The notes below the pieces were generated by a model. The model saw only the letters and a list, made by a program, of their open reading frames with translations, ran no database searches and was not told the origin of the DNA. Of a stretch of 64,000 nt of DNA, positions 47,285-57,109 are shown in pieces. The translations under genes and the position numbers were made by a program. The stretch's first letter is position 1, and every line of letters begins with the position of its first letter. Source of the DNA: an uncultured Pseudomonadales bacterium (lineage in GTDB: Bacteria; Pseudomonadota; Gammaproteobacteria; Pseudomonadales; Pseudohongiellaceae); NCBI GenBank assembly GCA_905478195.1, contig CAJQHM010000010.1:1-64000 (forward strand), read 5' to 3'.

Positions 47285-48330
47285 TAAGTAGTCTCTTCGA
47301 TAGACCAGGAGACGGTTTCGCCTGCTCGCATGGGAATCACAGTGCTGTCGCCAAAGATATATTCGGCGGGCACACTGAGGGGGTTCTTGCTAAGAGTTAT
47401 CTTTGCAGAATTACGTGGAATTTTGTAAAAGTCTGCGCCAAAAAAACTGGCAAAGCCTTCAAGTTTGTCGAGCGCGTTCGCAGCCTCGAAAATCTCTGCA
47501 TAGAACTCAAGCGCCGCATGGGCAGAATAGATGCCCGCGCAACCGCAGGAGGTTTCCTTGGTTTCGATGGCGTGAGGTGCCGAATCCGTGCCGAGGAAAA
47601 ACTTAGGGCTTCCGCTAGTCGCCGCTTCGATTAGCGCGCTGCGATGGCTACTTCTTTTCAGAATAGGCAAGCAGTAATAATGTGGTTTGACCCCGCCGGC
47701 TAATAGATCGTTACGGTCCAGCAATAAATGATGTGGGGTGAGAGTGGCGGCGATGTTGTCGCCCTGGCTATTGACGAAATCCACGGCCTCTTTCGTGGTA
47801 ATGTGCTCGAGCACGATCTTCAGCTTGGGAAATTTCTGCGTTAGCGGGCTTAGAACGTTGTCTATAAAGACACGTTCTCTATCGAAGATATCGATATGAT
47901 CGTCTGTTACCTCACCATGAATAAGAAGAGGGAGCCCAAGTTCAGCCATCTTCTCGATAGCCGGGTAGACGCATTCGAGTTCCGCTACACCACTTTCTGA
48001 ATTTGTCGTTGCCCCTGCAGGGTAGAACTTGATAGCGTGCACGCACTGCTCGTCATAGGCACGCTGCACTTCTTCTGCGTCTAGTTTGTCTGTTAAATAG
48101 AGGGTCATCAGTGGCTCGAAACTGCGGCCTTTGGGTATATGAGAGATGATCCTCTGCCTATAGGCCAGAGCTTGCTCGACAGTAGTCACCGGGGGTTTCA
48201 GGTTTGGCATGACTATGGCTCTGGCAAAGGTGCGAGAGCTATGGGGGACAGTGGTAGAGAGTGTTTCACCGTCTCGCAGATGCAAGTGCCAGTCATCGGG
48301 CTGGGTAAGTCTGAGAGTTTTGGAGCTCAT
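47284..48330 (-). CDS. pyrC: Dihydroorotase, E. coli (class II) type
   Basis: PyrC closes carbamoyl aspartate to dihydroorotate. The 348-residue protein has [10 protein letters not shown] with the HxH zinc ligands, the carboxylated lysine in KFYPAGAT, and later [12 protein letters not shown] and [15 protein letters not shown] with the catalytic Asp. It is of the short class II type, not the longer multifunctional form. pyrC and rnt form a two-gene unit, a usual arrangement in Pseudomonas relatives. Confidence 0.95.
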   Translation of the reverse strand: MSSKTLRLTQPDDWHLHLRDGETLSTTVPHSSRTFARAIVMPNLKPPVTTVEQALAYRQRIISHIPKGRSFEPLMTLYLTDKLDAEEVQRAYDEQCVHAIKFYPAGATTNSESGVAELECVYPAIEKMAELGLPLLIHGEVTDDHIDIFDRERVFIDNVLSPLTQKFPKLKIVLEHITTKEAVDFVNSQGDNIAATLTPHHLLLDRNDLLAGGVKPHYYCLPILKRSSHRSALIEAATSGSPKFFLGTDSAPHAIETKETSCGCAGIYSAHAALEFYAEIFEAANALDKLEGFASFFGADFYKIPRNSAKITLSKNPLSVPAEYIFGDSTVIPMRAGETVSWSIEETT

Positions 48331-48662
48331 TGCAGTGCTTCTATTGATTCCGAGGTCTGGTGGCTGCGCTATTGTAACGGAATAAGGCTTCCAGCTGAAT
48401 TGCCCATTTGTATTGATTTAGCGCGCTCTGCCACAAAAAATTCGATTGCCACCATGGGTAGTGATCAGAAGCGTCGGTTGGTGCTAGAATACGCGTCCTT
48501 TTTCGTGCCAAGGCTTGTAAACTCTGCGTTTGGCACATTTACACACTTTTCGACTTTTTGAGCGGTTTTTCAATGCTCTATCAGTTGAGTGATAGCAGTT
48601 AGTTGATAGCAGTTGAGTTGCTCTGGGTTTAACCAGAGTATGGTTGGCTTAGGAGCTGGGTT
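48331..48662. promoter_or_regulatory. Divergent pyrC-argG region with repeats and a hairpin
   Basis: It contains a TAGAAT -10-like element at 48485-48490, a direct repeat GATAGCAGTT at 48591-48600 and 48605-48614, CAGTTGAG twice (48582 and 48610), and a perfect six-base hairpin CTCTGG-GTTTAA-CCAGAG at 48621-48638, just before argG. There is no clear ArgR box. No gene is seen. Confidence 0.45.
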
Positions 48663-49874
48663 ATGTCAGATATAAACAAGGTGGTTTTAGCTTACTCGGG
48701 GGGGCTCGATACCTCGGTTATAGCGAAATGGTTAACGCAAACTTACGGATGTGAGGTCGTAACCTTTACTGCCGATATCGGTCAGGGAGAAGAGGTAGAG
48801 CCGGCGAGAACGAAAGCTGAGGCGATGGGTATCAAAGAGATTTACATCGAAGATCTGCGCGAGGAATTCGTACGTGACTACGTTAATCCGATGTTTCGTG
48901 CCAACGCCATTTACGAGGGTGAATACCTGTTAGGGACATCTATTGCGCGGCCACTGATAGCGAAACGTCTCGTGGAGATTGCAGCGGAAACGGGTGCGGA
49001 TGCGATCTCTCATGGCGCTACGGGCAAGGGTAATGACCAGGTCAGGTTTGAACTAGGTGCCTATGCCTTGAGCCCCGGCATCAAAGTTATAGCGCCATGG
49101 CGCGACTGGGATCTCAACTCTAGAGATAAATTATTGGCGTATTGTGCTGCGAATGACATTCCAGTGGAGAAGAAGCGCGGCACCAAGTCTCCGTACTCTA
49201 TGGATGCGAATCTATTGCATATCTCCTATGAGGGTGATGTGTTGGAAGACCCGGGCGCGGAGCCCGAAGACGCTATGTGGCTCTGGTCTGTGTCACCCGA
49301 GAAAGCACCGGACGTAGCTACTTATATTGAACTGGAATATGAGCGCGGTGACATTGTTGCTATCGATGGTGAAAAGATGTCGCCTGCCAAGGTTCTGGAG
49401 CAGCTTAACCGTGTAGCTGGAGCGAACGGAATCGGTAGGGCAGATATCGTAGAAAATCGCTATGTTGGCATGAAGTCGCGCGGCTGCTATGAGACACCTG
49501 GGGGTACTGTCATGCTCAAGGCACATAGAGCTATTGAGTCATTGACACTGGATCGTGAACTGGCTCATCTGAAAGATGACTTAATGCCTCGCTATGCCAC
49601 TCTGGTCTATAACGGTTATTGGTTTGCCCCGGAACGCTATGCGCTGCAGGCGATGATCGATGAGTCGCAGAAATTTGTTAACGGCAGGGTTCGTTTGAAA
49701 CTTTACAAGGGCAATGTAATCGTAGTCGGCAGGGATTCTGAGAATTCACTGTTTGATGAGGATATCGCGACGTTCGAGGACGATGCCGGTGCTTATAATC
49801 AGGGTGATGCGGAAGGCTTTATTAAACTAAATGCACTGCGACTCAGAATAGCGGCACTGAAAGGGCGCCTGTAG
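48663..49874 (+). CDS. argG: Argininosuccinate synthase
   Basis: ArgG joins citrulline and aspartate with ATP, the step after argF. The 403-residue protein has the N-type ATP loop AYSGGLDTS at the start, the [13 protein letters not shown] citrulline-binding block, and [16 protein letters not shown]. Length and pattern match the bacterial enzyme of Pseudomonas type. A leader with repeats and a hairpin precedes it. It converges on nth. Confidence 0.97.
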   Translation: MSDINKVVLAYSGGLDTSVIAKWLTQTYGCEVVTFTADIGQGEEVEPARTKAEAMGIKEIYIEDLREEFVRDYVNPMFRANAIYEGEYLLGTSIARPLIAKRLVEIAAETGADAISHGATGKGNDQVRFELGAYALSPGIKVIAPWRDWDLNSRDKLLAYCAANDIPVEKKRGTKSPYSMDANLLHISYEGDVLEDPGAEPEDAMWLWSVSPEKAPDVATYIELEYERGDIVAIDGEKMSPAKVLEQLNRVAGANGIGRADIVENRYVGMKSRGCYETPGGTVMLKAHRAIESLTLDRELAHLKDDLMPRYATLVYNGYWFAPERYALQAMIDESQKFVNGRVRLKLYKGNVIVVGRDSENSLFDEDIATFEDDAGAYNQGDAEGFIKLNALRLRIAALKGRL

Positions 49875-49892
49875 CGGTTAAGGCTTTTTTTT
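49867..49892 (+). terminator. Probable argG terminator
   Basis: GCCT and AGGC pair around a ten-base loop, followed by eight T. The stem is short and begins inside the last argG codons. The T-run overlaps the stop codon of the convergent nth gene. Confidence 0.4.
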
Positions 49893-50526
49893 ACTCATAG
49901 ACCTTCTTGCGAAATTCGCAAAGGTCTTCAATTACGCAGGCTCCGCAACGGGGCTTGCGCGCCAGGCAGATATATCTGCCCTGCAGAATCAGCCAGTGAT
50001 GAGCGTCGAGTAGAAATTCCTCGGGGACGAGCTTTATAAGACGGCGTTCTACTTCCAATACGTTCTTTCCAGGGGCGATGCCGGTGCGATTCGATACCCT
50101 GAATATATGCGTATCCACTGCCATGGCTATTTGACGGAAAGCGGTATTCAAAACTACGTTAGCGGTCTTCCTTCCTACGCCGGGCAAGGCTTCGAGAAGC
50201 TCGCGCTGATCCGGCACTACAGAATCATGCTGCTCGATTAGCATTTCGCAGGTCTTGATGACGTTCACTGCTTTGGTGTTAAACAGGCCTATTGTCTTAA
50301 TGAACTTCTTTAATCCGGGCACACCCAGCGCAAATATTTGTTCGGGTGTGTTCGCAACTGCGTAGAGTTTTTCGGTAGCCTTGTTGACGCTTACGTCGGT
50401 CGCCTGGGCGGAGAGAATTACCGATATGAGCAGTTCGAAGGTGCTGTTGTATTTCAATTCCGTTCTTGGCTTCGGGTTTTCATTTCTGAGACGCGTAAAT
50501 ATCTGCGTTCTTTTTTCTTTATTCAT
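49891..50526 (-). CDS. nth: Endonuclease III
   Basis: A 211-residue base-excision glycosylase/AP lyase for oxidised pyrimidines. The helix-hairpin-helix (LEALPGVGRKTANVVLN) with the catalytic lysine, the catalytic aspartate in AVDTHIFRV, and the C-x6-C-x2-C-x5-C [4Fe-4S] loop (CLARKPRCGACVIEDLC) are all intact. It is the last gene of the rsx operon, 24 bases after rsxE, the same position as in E. coli and Pseudomonas. Confidence 0.96.
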   Translation of the reverse strand: MNKEKRTQIFTRLRNENPKPRTELKYNSTFELLISVILSAQATDVSVNKATEKLYAVANTPEQIFALGVPGLKKFIKTIGLFNTKAVNVIKTCEMLIEQHDSVVPDQRELLEALPGVGRKTANVVLNTAFRQIAMAVDTHIFRVSNRTGIAPGKNVLEVERRLIKLVPEEFLLDAHHWLILQGRYICLARKPRCGACVIEDLCEFRKKVYE

Positions 50527-50550
50527 TCTGTGTGCTTTTCCGGGTTTTGC

Positions 50551-51282
50551 TCAGTCTTTCGCATCGTTTCTAATCAGGCGACCGGTAACTCTAGCGCGTT
50601 TCGCCGGTAATACAGCATCTCGCTCATCGGCAGTCTTGTCGCCTGTTGAATTACGAATTTTGTTAGTCAACGCAATTAATAGGCCCAGTGCTATAAAAGC
50701 GCCTGCCTGTGTGATGGCGAATCGAAAGTAGTTAGCGTCAGATTGGCCCCTGCCAACAAGGGAGAGCTCGCCATTCGCTGGGAGTAATAGATGCCAATTC
50801 GCAAGAACTGTCCCGTTTATAAGCAGTTCTCTACAGCCGGAAAAAAGGAGCAATGCAGTCAGAAAGCCTAGGCCGGTTTTTAAGCCATCGAGCAGTGCTT
50901 CGGTCCACTTGGACTTAGATGATACTAATTCCATTCGAATCAAGATAGATATGTTGCAGCATATTAGCGGAATATAGATACCCAAGTTTACGAACAGCGG
51001 GTAGAAATACAGCGCGGCAATAGTTTCCGTCAGTGTAGTGAAGCTGGCCAGAATTAGCATGAACCAAACTAGTCGCCATTTGTGGGAGAACTGGCTCGCC
51101 AGCAATGAGGTGGTGACGCAAGACAAGATGCATACGAGCAGGGTTGCGATGCCTAGGCCTATCCCATAGACCAGGCTGCTGGAAGCGGCGAGCACGGGGC
51201 TTAGCCCAAGCAGTTGCACGAGCACGGGATTGTTTGACCACACCAGCCCCGGTTTTCCTGCCTGTAGTTCAAGTTTGCTCAT
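50551..51282 (-). CDS. rsxE: Rsx/Rnf complex subunit RsxE, divergent, cluster cysteines lost
   Basis: A 243-residue, six-helix membrane protein that aligns with RsxE (WSNNPVLVQLLGLSP; IYIPLICCNISILIR). The two cysteines that in RsxE/NqrD hold half of an intramembrane [2Fe-2S] cluster are replaced: LGLCP becomes LGLSP (Ser28), and TNC becomes CNI (Ile111). Two other cysteines, 108 and 109, sit just before the second position but in different register. The ATG overlaps the rsxD stop by four bases, leaving no room for rsxG, which normally lies between. The C-terminal 30 residues are charged. Confidence 0.88.
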   Translation of the reverse strand: MSKLELQAGKPGLVWSNNPVLVQLLGLSPVLAASSSLVYGIGLGIATLLVCILSCVTTSLLASQFSHKWRLVWFMLILASFTTLTETIAALYFYPLFVNLGIYIPLICCNISILIRMELVSSKSKWTEALLDGLKTGLGFLTALLLFSGCRELLINGTVLANWHLLLPANGELSLVGRGQSDANYFRFAITQAGAFIALGLLIALTNKIRNSTGDKTADERDAVLPAKRARVTGRLIRNDAKD

Positions 51283-52442
51283 GGCTTTGTCGACTCGTGG
51301 TTGGTTTCTGTTAGCTTGGTGGCACGTAATAAGCCCTGTCCAAAGATTCGTGGCCTACAGAATTGATCCAGAGCTGGAGCGCAGAAGTTGCCGAACAGTA
51401 CGGCGAACGCTATCGAGTCGAGATAGCTGCCCCACACCCTGATTGAGTAAATGGACAGGCCAATGATTATGCCGTAGACGACCTTGCCTGGTCGTGTGGT
51501 AGCGGCACTTACAGGATCCGTGGCAATGAAAAATGCGCCGATCATGGTGGCACTGCCGAATAGATGAAGATAGGGCGTGCCATAGATCGACGCGCTGCCG
51601 GGTGCATAGAACAGCGCGGAGACAATGAGGACCGTAGCGATGATGGTCAACGGAATATGCCAGCTTATTATTCTTTTATAGAGCAACAACAGCCCGCCGA
51701 ACAGGTAGCCGATGTTGATGACTTCCCAGGCTGTTTCGGATTCGCGGGAGAATAGGGATGCCCCGGAGTCCCGCGCCGCGAGCAGGGCGCTCTGTCCGGC
51801 CATCTTGAATTCGATTAGAGGAGTTGCCATGGCTAGACCATCGGTAAATGCCTTTATATCGAAATCGCTAGACGCAGCGAATGGAAAGCTGAGTAATAGC
51901 GCCTGTTTAAAACCACGCCAGCTTAGCGGGCTTAGAATTTCTTGTTCGGCACTGGCTATAGGTATACCCAGGTTGTCGACAGAGAGGACTCCCTCTACGA
52001 CCTCGTTGGGGAGGTGCCAGCTAGTCATCTGAAGAGGGAAAGCCAGGAGCAGCATCGCGTAGCCGCACATCGCCGGATTAAATGGATTCTGCCCCAGACC
52101 TCCGTACAGGTGTTTGGCAACGACGATCGCAAAAATTATACCTAGCGCAACCAGCCACCATGGTGCACCGGGTGGGATTCCTATGGCAAATAATGCAGCA
52201 CAGACGAGAGCGCTTCGGTCAGCCAGGTGCAGCGCGATTTTCTTGCCTCGCAGGCCTAGCATTGCGGTCTCTGCCGCCAGAGCAAAGAAACCGGCAATTA
52301 GGATGTTAAGCAGAATCCCATAGCCAAAGAACCAAAGTGAGGCGCAGATGCCCGGCAGCAGGGCGAGCAATAGCGTTTGCATAAGTTGCGCAATATTCTT
52401 GCCGCTATGTTGAAAAGGGGCTTTAGTATCCATGCTGCTCAT
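51279..52442 (-). CDS. rsxD: Rsx/Rnf complex subunit RsxD
   Basis: A 387-residue membrane protein of the NqrB/RnfD family with about nine or ten helices. Matches include AKHLYGGLGQNPFNPAM, GATMIGAFF-like SATMIGAFFIATDPVSAATT, and RVWGSYLDSIAFAVLFGN. A flavinylation-like site is DGLAMATPL; the threonine is kept, but the Ser/Gly before it in typical sites is changed. It would bind riboflavin and FMN in the membrane part of the complex. It begins one base before the end of rsxC and overlaps rsxE. Confidence 0.9.
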   Translation of the reverse strand: MSSMDTKAPFQHSGKNIAQLMQTLLLALLPGICASLWFFGYGILLNILIAGFFALAAETAMLGLRGKKIALHLADRSALVCAALFAIGIPPGAPWWLVALGIIFAIVVAKHLYGGLGQNPFNPAMCGYAMLLLAFPLQMTSWHLPNEVVEGVLSVDNLGIPIASAEQEILSPLSWRGFKQALLLSFPFAASSDFDIKAFTDGLAMATPLIEFKMAGQSALLAARDSGASLFSRESETAWEVINIGYLFGGLLLLYKRIISWHIPLTIIATVLIVSALFYAPGSASIYGTPYLHLFGSATMIGAFFIATDPVSAATTRPGKVVYGIIIGLSIYSIRVWGSYLDSIAFAVLFGNFCAPALDQFCRPRIFGQGLLRATKLTETNHESTKP

Positions 52443-54107
52443 CTATTTAGATTTGTCCTGCACTGAGGCGGCTTTCTTGCTCTCATCTCTGCGTGCCTTG
52501 ACCCGTGCCACGGCTGCCGCGATTTCTCTACTGGCTTTCTCTTTCGAGAAAAATTCCTGCTCGTTGCCATTGTTGCTCGCAGACACTTCTGACTCTGCTG
52601 CCGGCTTCTTTGCTGGCACGGCTTTTGTTCTTGTTGGAGCCTGGTCTTTCTCTTTTTTTATTCGAGACTGGTGGTATTGAAAGCGTTGCTGCCAAACCTT
52701 GCTGCGCTCATGGTTAGTTAGGCGGGTTTCTATTGCTGCCTTGCTGTCCTTATATATACTAACTAATGGTATATGGCTTGGGCACACGTAGTCACAGGCG
52801 CCGCATTCGATGCAATCCATAAGGCCATGTTCCAGTAACTGGCTGTTGTTTGCGGTCTTGCTGAAAGCTAACAGTTGCTGTGGAAGCAATCGCACAGGGC
52901 AAGCATCTGCGCAGAAGCCGCAGCGTATGCACGCCTGTATCTCGGTGGGAGGTGCGAGCTCGTCAGAGCCTGCAGCGATTAGGCAGTTTGTGGTCTTGCT
53001 CACAGCGGCATTGTCGCTGGGCAGTTGCAGGCCCATGAGTGATCCGCCCAATAGTGTCTTATGTCTGAGGCTTTTATCGATTCCACAGATTTCGAACAGA
53101 AACTCAACAGAACAGCCGATCAGAGCCTCGAAGTTTTTCGGAGTCTTCAAGGCCTGGCCGCTCAGTGTAGTGATTCGGCTGATACAGGGTCTTCCCAGGA
53201 CAAGAGCTTGAAAAACGGCATAGCTAGTGCCGACATTATGTACTAGCACTCCATGCTGCGCAGGATGTTGGCCGGACGGTATTTCAATGCCCGATACAGA
53301 TTGGATGAGTTGCTTCTCGGAGCCCGCCGGGTACTTACTCGGTACGAGTAGGAGTTCACAATTACCGGTGATGTTAGTCTGAGCTTCTATAGCCTGTTCA
53401 AGAGCCTGTATCGCATTTGGCTTGCTTGATTCAATAGCGATTATGCAGCGGCGGGCAGAGCTCGCTCGTTGCAGGATCTCGGCGCCGGTGACGACTCCCT
53501 CTGCACGCTCCCTGATCAGCGCCTCATCAGCGCTTATATAAGGCTCACACTCGGCGGCATTGATGATGAGTAGATCGAGAGCTTGATGCGCTGCCGAGTC
53601 AATTTTGTCCGCCGCAGGAAATCCCGCTCCGCCCATTCCTACTATTCCGGCACGACGAATTGCCGTGACTAGCTCCTCGCTAGCGAGCTGTCTGTAGTCA
53701 ACAGCAGGCTCGAGCGGAAGCGACGTATCGAGACCGTCTGTTTTGAGGACTATGCAAACTTGTTTCTGCTGGGAGTGATCGGCAACATAAGCTTCTTCAA
53801 TCGCGCTGACTATTCCCGACGTGGGGGCGTGGACGGGAATAGAGGTGCGCCCTTGTGCGCTCAGCTGAAGCTGTGCCAGCTTCTGATACTTGTGTACATG
53901 ATCCCCCGCCGCTATGTCTAAGGCAATTGTTCCACTTTCGGTCGCTCCAACAGGTATCTTTAATTGTGGCGGTATAGGCATAGGCATGATGCGCGAGCGC
54001 AGGCTGTGCTCTTTGTATGATGGGGGCTTGATGCCGCCGGCAGTGCGTCTGCTGCTCAGTGATGTCCCGACTCCTAGCATCGATTGAATTCTCTGCAATG
54101 GGCTCAT
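52443..54107 (-). CDS. rsxC: Rsx/Rnf complex subunit RsxC
   Basis: A 554-residue soluble subunit that takes electrons from NADH. It has the NADH/FMN region ([16 protein letters not shown] and [13 protein letters not shown]), a SLBB-type domain ([10 protein letters not shown]), and two ferredoxin clusters ([12 protein letters not shown] and [12 protein letters not shown]). The C-terminal 110 residues are a Lys/Ala/Glu-rich tail, shorter than the repeat tail of E. coli RsxC. All redox motifs are intact, in contrast to RsxA and RsxE. It overlaps rsxB by four bases. Confidence 0.93.
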   Translation of the reverse strand: MSPLQRIQSMLGVGTSLSSRRTAGGIKPPSYKEHSLRSRIMPMPIPPQLKIPVGATESGTIALDIAAGDHVHKYQKLAQLQLSAQGRTSIPVHAPTSGIVSAIEEAYVADHSQQKQVCIVLKTDGLDTSLPLEPAVDYRQLASEELVTAIRRAGIVGMGGAGFPAADKIDSAAHQALDLLIINAAECEPYISADEALIRERAEGVVTGAEILQRASSARRCIIAIESSKPNAIQALEQAIEAQTNITGNCELLLVPSKYPAGSEKQLIQSVSGIEIPSGQHPAQHGVLVHNVGTSYAVFQALVLGRPCISRITTLSGQALKTPKNFEALIGCSVEFLFEICGIDKSLRHKTLLGGSLMGLQLPSDNAAVSKTTNCLIAAGSDELAPPTEIQACIRCGFCADACPVRLLPQQLLAFSKTANNSQLLEHGLMDCIECGACDYVCPSHIPLVSIYKDSKAAIETRLTNHERSKVWQQRFQYHQSRIKKEKDQAPTRTKAVPAKKPAAESEVSASNNGNEQEFFSKEKASREIAAAVARVKARRDESKKAASVQDKSK

Positions 54108-54679
54108 GGTCTTGCACCTTGGATGTCGTGAATCTTTGAGAATATAACGGGTGCATCTTCGCAGTGCTTAAGCATGTCGATGCAGTCAACAGGGCAGGGT
54201 TCTACGCAGAGGTCGCAGCCGGTGCATTCGGCTTCGATTACCGTGTGCATTAACTTAGGCCCACCAAGGATCGCGTCAACGGGGCAGGCTTGTATGCACT
54301 TAGTGCAGCCTATGCATTCGTCCTCTCGAATCACGGCGACACTGAACTCTTTAAACTGGCCGTGGGATGGATCGAGTTCCAGTACAGGTTCATTGAGTAG
54401 CTCGGCGAGCTCCAGAATCGTTTCGTGACCGCCGGGTGGGCACCTGTTACTCGCCTCACCCTCGCTTATTGCCCGAGCATAGGGGAGGCAGCCGGGGTGG
54501 CCGCACTGACCACATTGAGTTTGCGGCAGGATGCGATTGATCTGCTTAACCAGGGATTTTTGTGCGGTCAGCTGATAACACAGGTACTTGTAGATTTTGA
54601 GCAGCAGTAAAGAAGTCGCAAGAATCAGACCGCCGCTAAGGGAGAGTTGCACCAGCCAAAATGTGTTGAGGGGAAGCAT
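54104..54679 (-). CDS. rsxB: Rsx/Rnf complex subunit RsxB
   Basis: A 191-residue ferredoxin-like subunit with an N-terminal membrane helix ([16 protein letters not shown]), a DUF4-Fe-S domain ([16 protein letters not shown] with a later Cys) and two [4Fe-4S] motifs ([12 protein letters not shown] and [12 protein letters not shown]). It is intact. In known complexes it relays electrons between RsxC and the membrane subunits. Confidence 0.93.
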   Translation of the reverse strand: MLPLNTFWLVQLSLSGGLILATSLLLLKIYKYLCYQLTAQKSLVKQINRILPQTQCGQCGHPGCLPYARAISEGEASNRCPPGGHETILELAELLNEPVLELDPSHGQFKEFSVAVIREDECIGCTKCIQACPVDAILGGPKLMHTVIEAECTGCDLCVEPCPVDCIDMLKHCEDAPVIFSKIHDIQGARP

Positions 54680-54683
54680 CGAT

Positions 54684-55277
54684 TTAGGTCAGTCCTGCAA
54701 ACCCGAGCAGGCTGATTGTAACCAGTCCAGCGGTGATTAGGGCAATAGCACTGCCTCGAAATGGAGCGGGGACATCGGCCGACTCTAGGCGCAGGCGTAC
54801 GGCGGCGAATCCCACTATCATCAAGGAATAACCTAATGCAGCGCCAAAGTTCTGCGCGATATTCTCGCTAAAATCTAGAATGCTATTGCTACTGAGCAGG
54901 GTGGCGCCAAGTACCGCACTATTTCCGCCAGTCAGGAAGAGCAGCAGGCCCTGCTGCCTTGCAGTGATAGGAAGTCTGGCTGAAATTATTCTTAGCAGTG
55001 TGGTCGTGAGCAGTGCGCTAGAGCCTACAAAGATTACTAGCCGTAGAAACTCGATATGCAAAGGAATTAATACGAAGCGATAGAAGAAAAGGTTTGTTAT
55101 CGAGGCGGCGAACAATACGACGAAATTAAACAGGGCGAATTCTATGGCCTGGGGTAATCGTTTTGTGGAGTAAAAAAGTGAGGAAACGCCTAAAAGCTGA
55201 ATCAATATCAGGTTGTTGACCAGTGCGGCGGCAATGATAATGCTGAGATAGTTAGTCACGAAGCGATGCTTCTCCAA
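54684..55277 (-). CDS. rsxA: Rsx/Rnf complex subunit RsxA, divergent, without any cysteine
   Basis: A 197-residue six-helix membrane protein aligning with RsxA over its full length: [24 protein letters not shown], and the well-conserved [19 protein letters not shown]. The two cluster cysteines of RsxA/NqrE are replaced by serine: LGLCP corresponds to LGVSS (Ser32) and TTNC to GGNS (Ser120). The whole protein has no cysteine. The intramembrane [2Fe-2S] cluster therefore cannot form as known. First gene of the operon. Confidence 0.88.
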   Translation of the reverse strand: MEKHRFVTNYLSIIIAAALVNNLILIQLLGVSSLFYSTKRLPQAIEFALFNFVVLFAASITNLFFYRFVLIPLHIEFLRLVIFVGSSALLTTTLLRIISARLPITARQQGLLLFLTGGNSAVLGATLLSSNSILDFSENIAQNFGAALGYSLMIVGFAAVRLRLESADVPAPFRGSAIALITAGLVTISLLGFAGLT

Positions 55278-55416
55278 CGGTTGCTATAAGGCACTCTTGC
55301 GCAGCTTCGGAGCTCAGATAGTTAGCAAGATAGTCACGAATTCTATCATGACGGCAGCAGCAGAGCAGCTGCGTCAAAGAGAGGATTCGCGCCTCTGCGT
55401 TTCTCGCTGAAGGATT

Positions 55417-56931
55417 TTATTCGTCGAATAAATCAGCTGAATGTGCGGCGGGTATTTGATAGCGCGCGAGGATGGCCGCCTCGCTTGCAGCAGCCTGCTC
55501 ATGGTTAATTACCAGTTGATAGCCATTTTTGTTTTCCATCACTACATTGTCGTTCTCGTTATCTCTGATCAAGTTAGCGAAATGATCAAAGTCTCTAACC
55601 GGCTCCCCGTTAACGTATTCCACAATCCAGTTGCGCCAATCGTGGTAGCCGAGATTAACGTCGGCGGCCATGACCTGAAGCGCGACGACTAACTGTCGAC
55701 GCTCGGGAGAGCTCCATTCGTTGCGCGCCTGGAGAAGACTCACCGGTGCGGTGCGACTCCAGTCGTTGCCCCAGCGTTTGATAAGATTCATGTTGAGGGG
55801 GACGAACAAGATGCCTCCGTAGATATAATATTCAGGAATCTTATCGAACTGTTCTCCGGTGACTAGGCTGTAGCTATCGAGAGCTTCACGCGCATCGAGC
55901 ATGGTGGTCTGAACCTGGCCGTGACGAGCATAGGTTATGGCAACAGATTCACCGACATGGTGCAAGTCAATGGCGTGTTTGTAGTCGGTGAGTATATCGT
56001 CTGACAGACGGATACTGCCGTCCTCTGCAATATCGAAGTCATCGATCTGTAGAATGACGTCATTCTCTTCCAATATACCTTGTGCCGGCGCGTCGTCGAA
56101 GACCTTGATAACCAGTACACCGTTCTGATCATCACTCAAGCCATAGGCTTTCTTGGCGGCAGGGCTGTCGAGGGTCTGCGTGCGGAAGCCCAGATCGGGA
56201 AAGCCGTCATAGACACCATCTTCGCTATCGGCGAGTACGTGGCGGATCATGCTGGGAGGTACAAAGTAGCCAAGATTTTCAGCCCGCCCACCGCTGTTTG
56301 CCTGCATGACAACGCCAACTATTTGTTGGTCGACTATGACGGGGCCGCCGCTATTACCGGGGTTAATCGCGGCATCAATCTGGCCAGCGAGGAGATAGCC
56401 GCCGGCGTGGGCATAGACTTGCTGTTCTACCCGGGAAAGTATGCCTTTGGTTATGCTCAGCGACTTGCCGCCTATTGGATAGCCGTACACAGACACTTCC
56501 TGCAGGGGCGCGGGTAAATCACCGATGCTAAGTGCCTTCAGGTCGCTAAAGAAGCCAGGTTCGTCAACGGTGATAAGAGCTAAATCGGCCTCATGGGATA
56601 TAAAGGTAACTCGTGCAAGATAGCGGCGGGGATCATTGTGCTTCTGCGCCTGCACGTAACTGGCGTTTGCCACTACGTGTGCATTAGTCAGTATCTGATT
56701 TCCCGATATGACAGAGCCAGAACCGCTGCTCTGTCTTGGTGTAAGCAATCGCCAGGGAGTGAAGTAGTCAGGAGCGGATTGCGTGGTGTAGATCTTAATT
56801 ACGGAGTCTTCGATCGCTCTGATATCACTGTTCTGTGCCTGGGCGATACTAGCACCGGTGAAAATAAACAGGGACAGGGACAGTAATATCATGCGCGATG
56901 GTTTGCCGAGAAGACTGTTAGGGAAACGCAT
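55417..56931 (-). CDS. Trypsin-like serine protease with PDZ domain (DegP/HtrA-like)
   Basis: A 504-residue exported protease. After a signal peptide (ending near SIAQA) comes a chymotrypsin fold with His in TNAHVV, Asp in EADLALI and Ser in GNSGGPV, and then a PDZ-like domain (VFDDAPAQGILEENDVILQID). The C-terminal 180 residues resemble the second half of Deg-type plant/bacterial proteases (DEG7/DEG9-like). It should degrade or refold damaged periplasmic proteins. I start at ATG 56929-56931, since AGAGG lies upstream and the signal peptide follows; the frame runs 23 codons further without support. Gap of about 140 bases from rsxA, same strand. Confidence 0.88.
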   Translation of the reverse strand: MRFPNSLLGKPSRMILLSLSLFIFTGASIAQAQNSDIRAIEDSVIKIYTTQSAPDYFTPWRLLTPRQSSGSGSVISGNQILTNAHVVANASYVQAQKHNDPRRYLARVTFISHEADLALITVDEPGFFSDLKALSIGDLPAPLQEVSVYGYPIGGKSLSITKGILSRVEQQVYAHAGGYLLAGQIDAAINPGNSGGPVIVDQQIVGVVMQANSGGRAENLGYFVPPSMIRHVLADSEDGVYDGFPDLGFRTQTLDSPAAKKAYGLSDDQNGVLVIKVFDDAPAQGILEENDVILQIDDFDIAEDGSIRLSDDILTDYKHAIDLHHVGESVAITYARHGQVQTTMLDAREALDSYSLVTGEQFDKIPEYYIYGGILFVPLNMNLIKRWGNDWSRTAPVSLLQARNEWSSPERRQLVVALQVMAADVNLGYHDWRNWIVEYVNGEPVRDFDHFANLIRDNENDNVVMENKNGYQLVINHEQAAASEAAILARYQIPAAHSADLFDE

Positions 56932-57109
56932 AGCAATAACCTCTGGTTCGGAATTAGGGCCGCCACTGGGGCGAGAAGCAGCAGGGCGGCAAGCAATCAA
57001 GTGATGAAGCTTAATATGTTAGCGATGACAGTGCCAGTAGCCTGATTTCGGCTAGACACTGCTAAGACCTGAGCGCTAGGAGAGCCCGTGCAGGCAAGAC
57101 CAGATCAGA

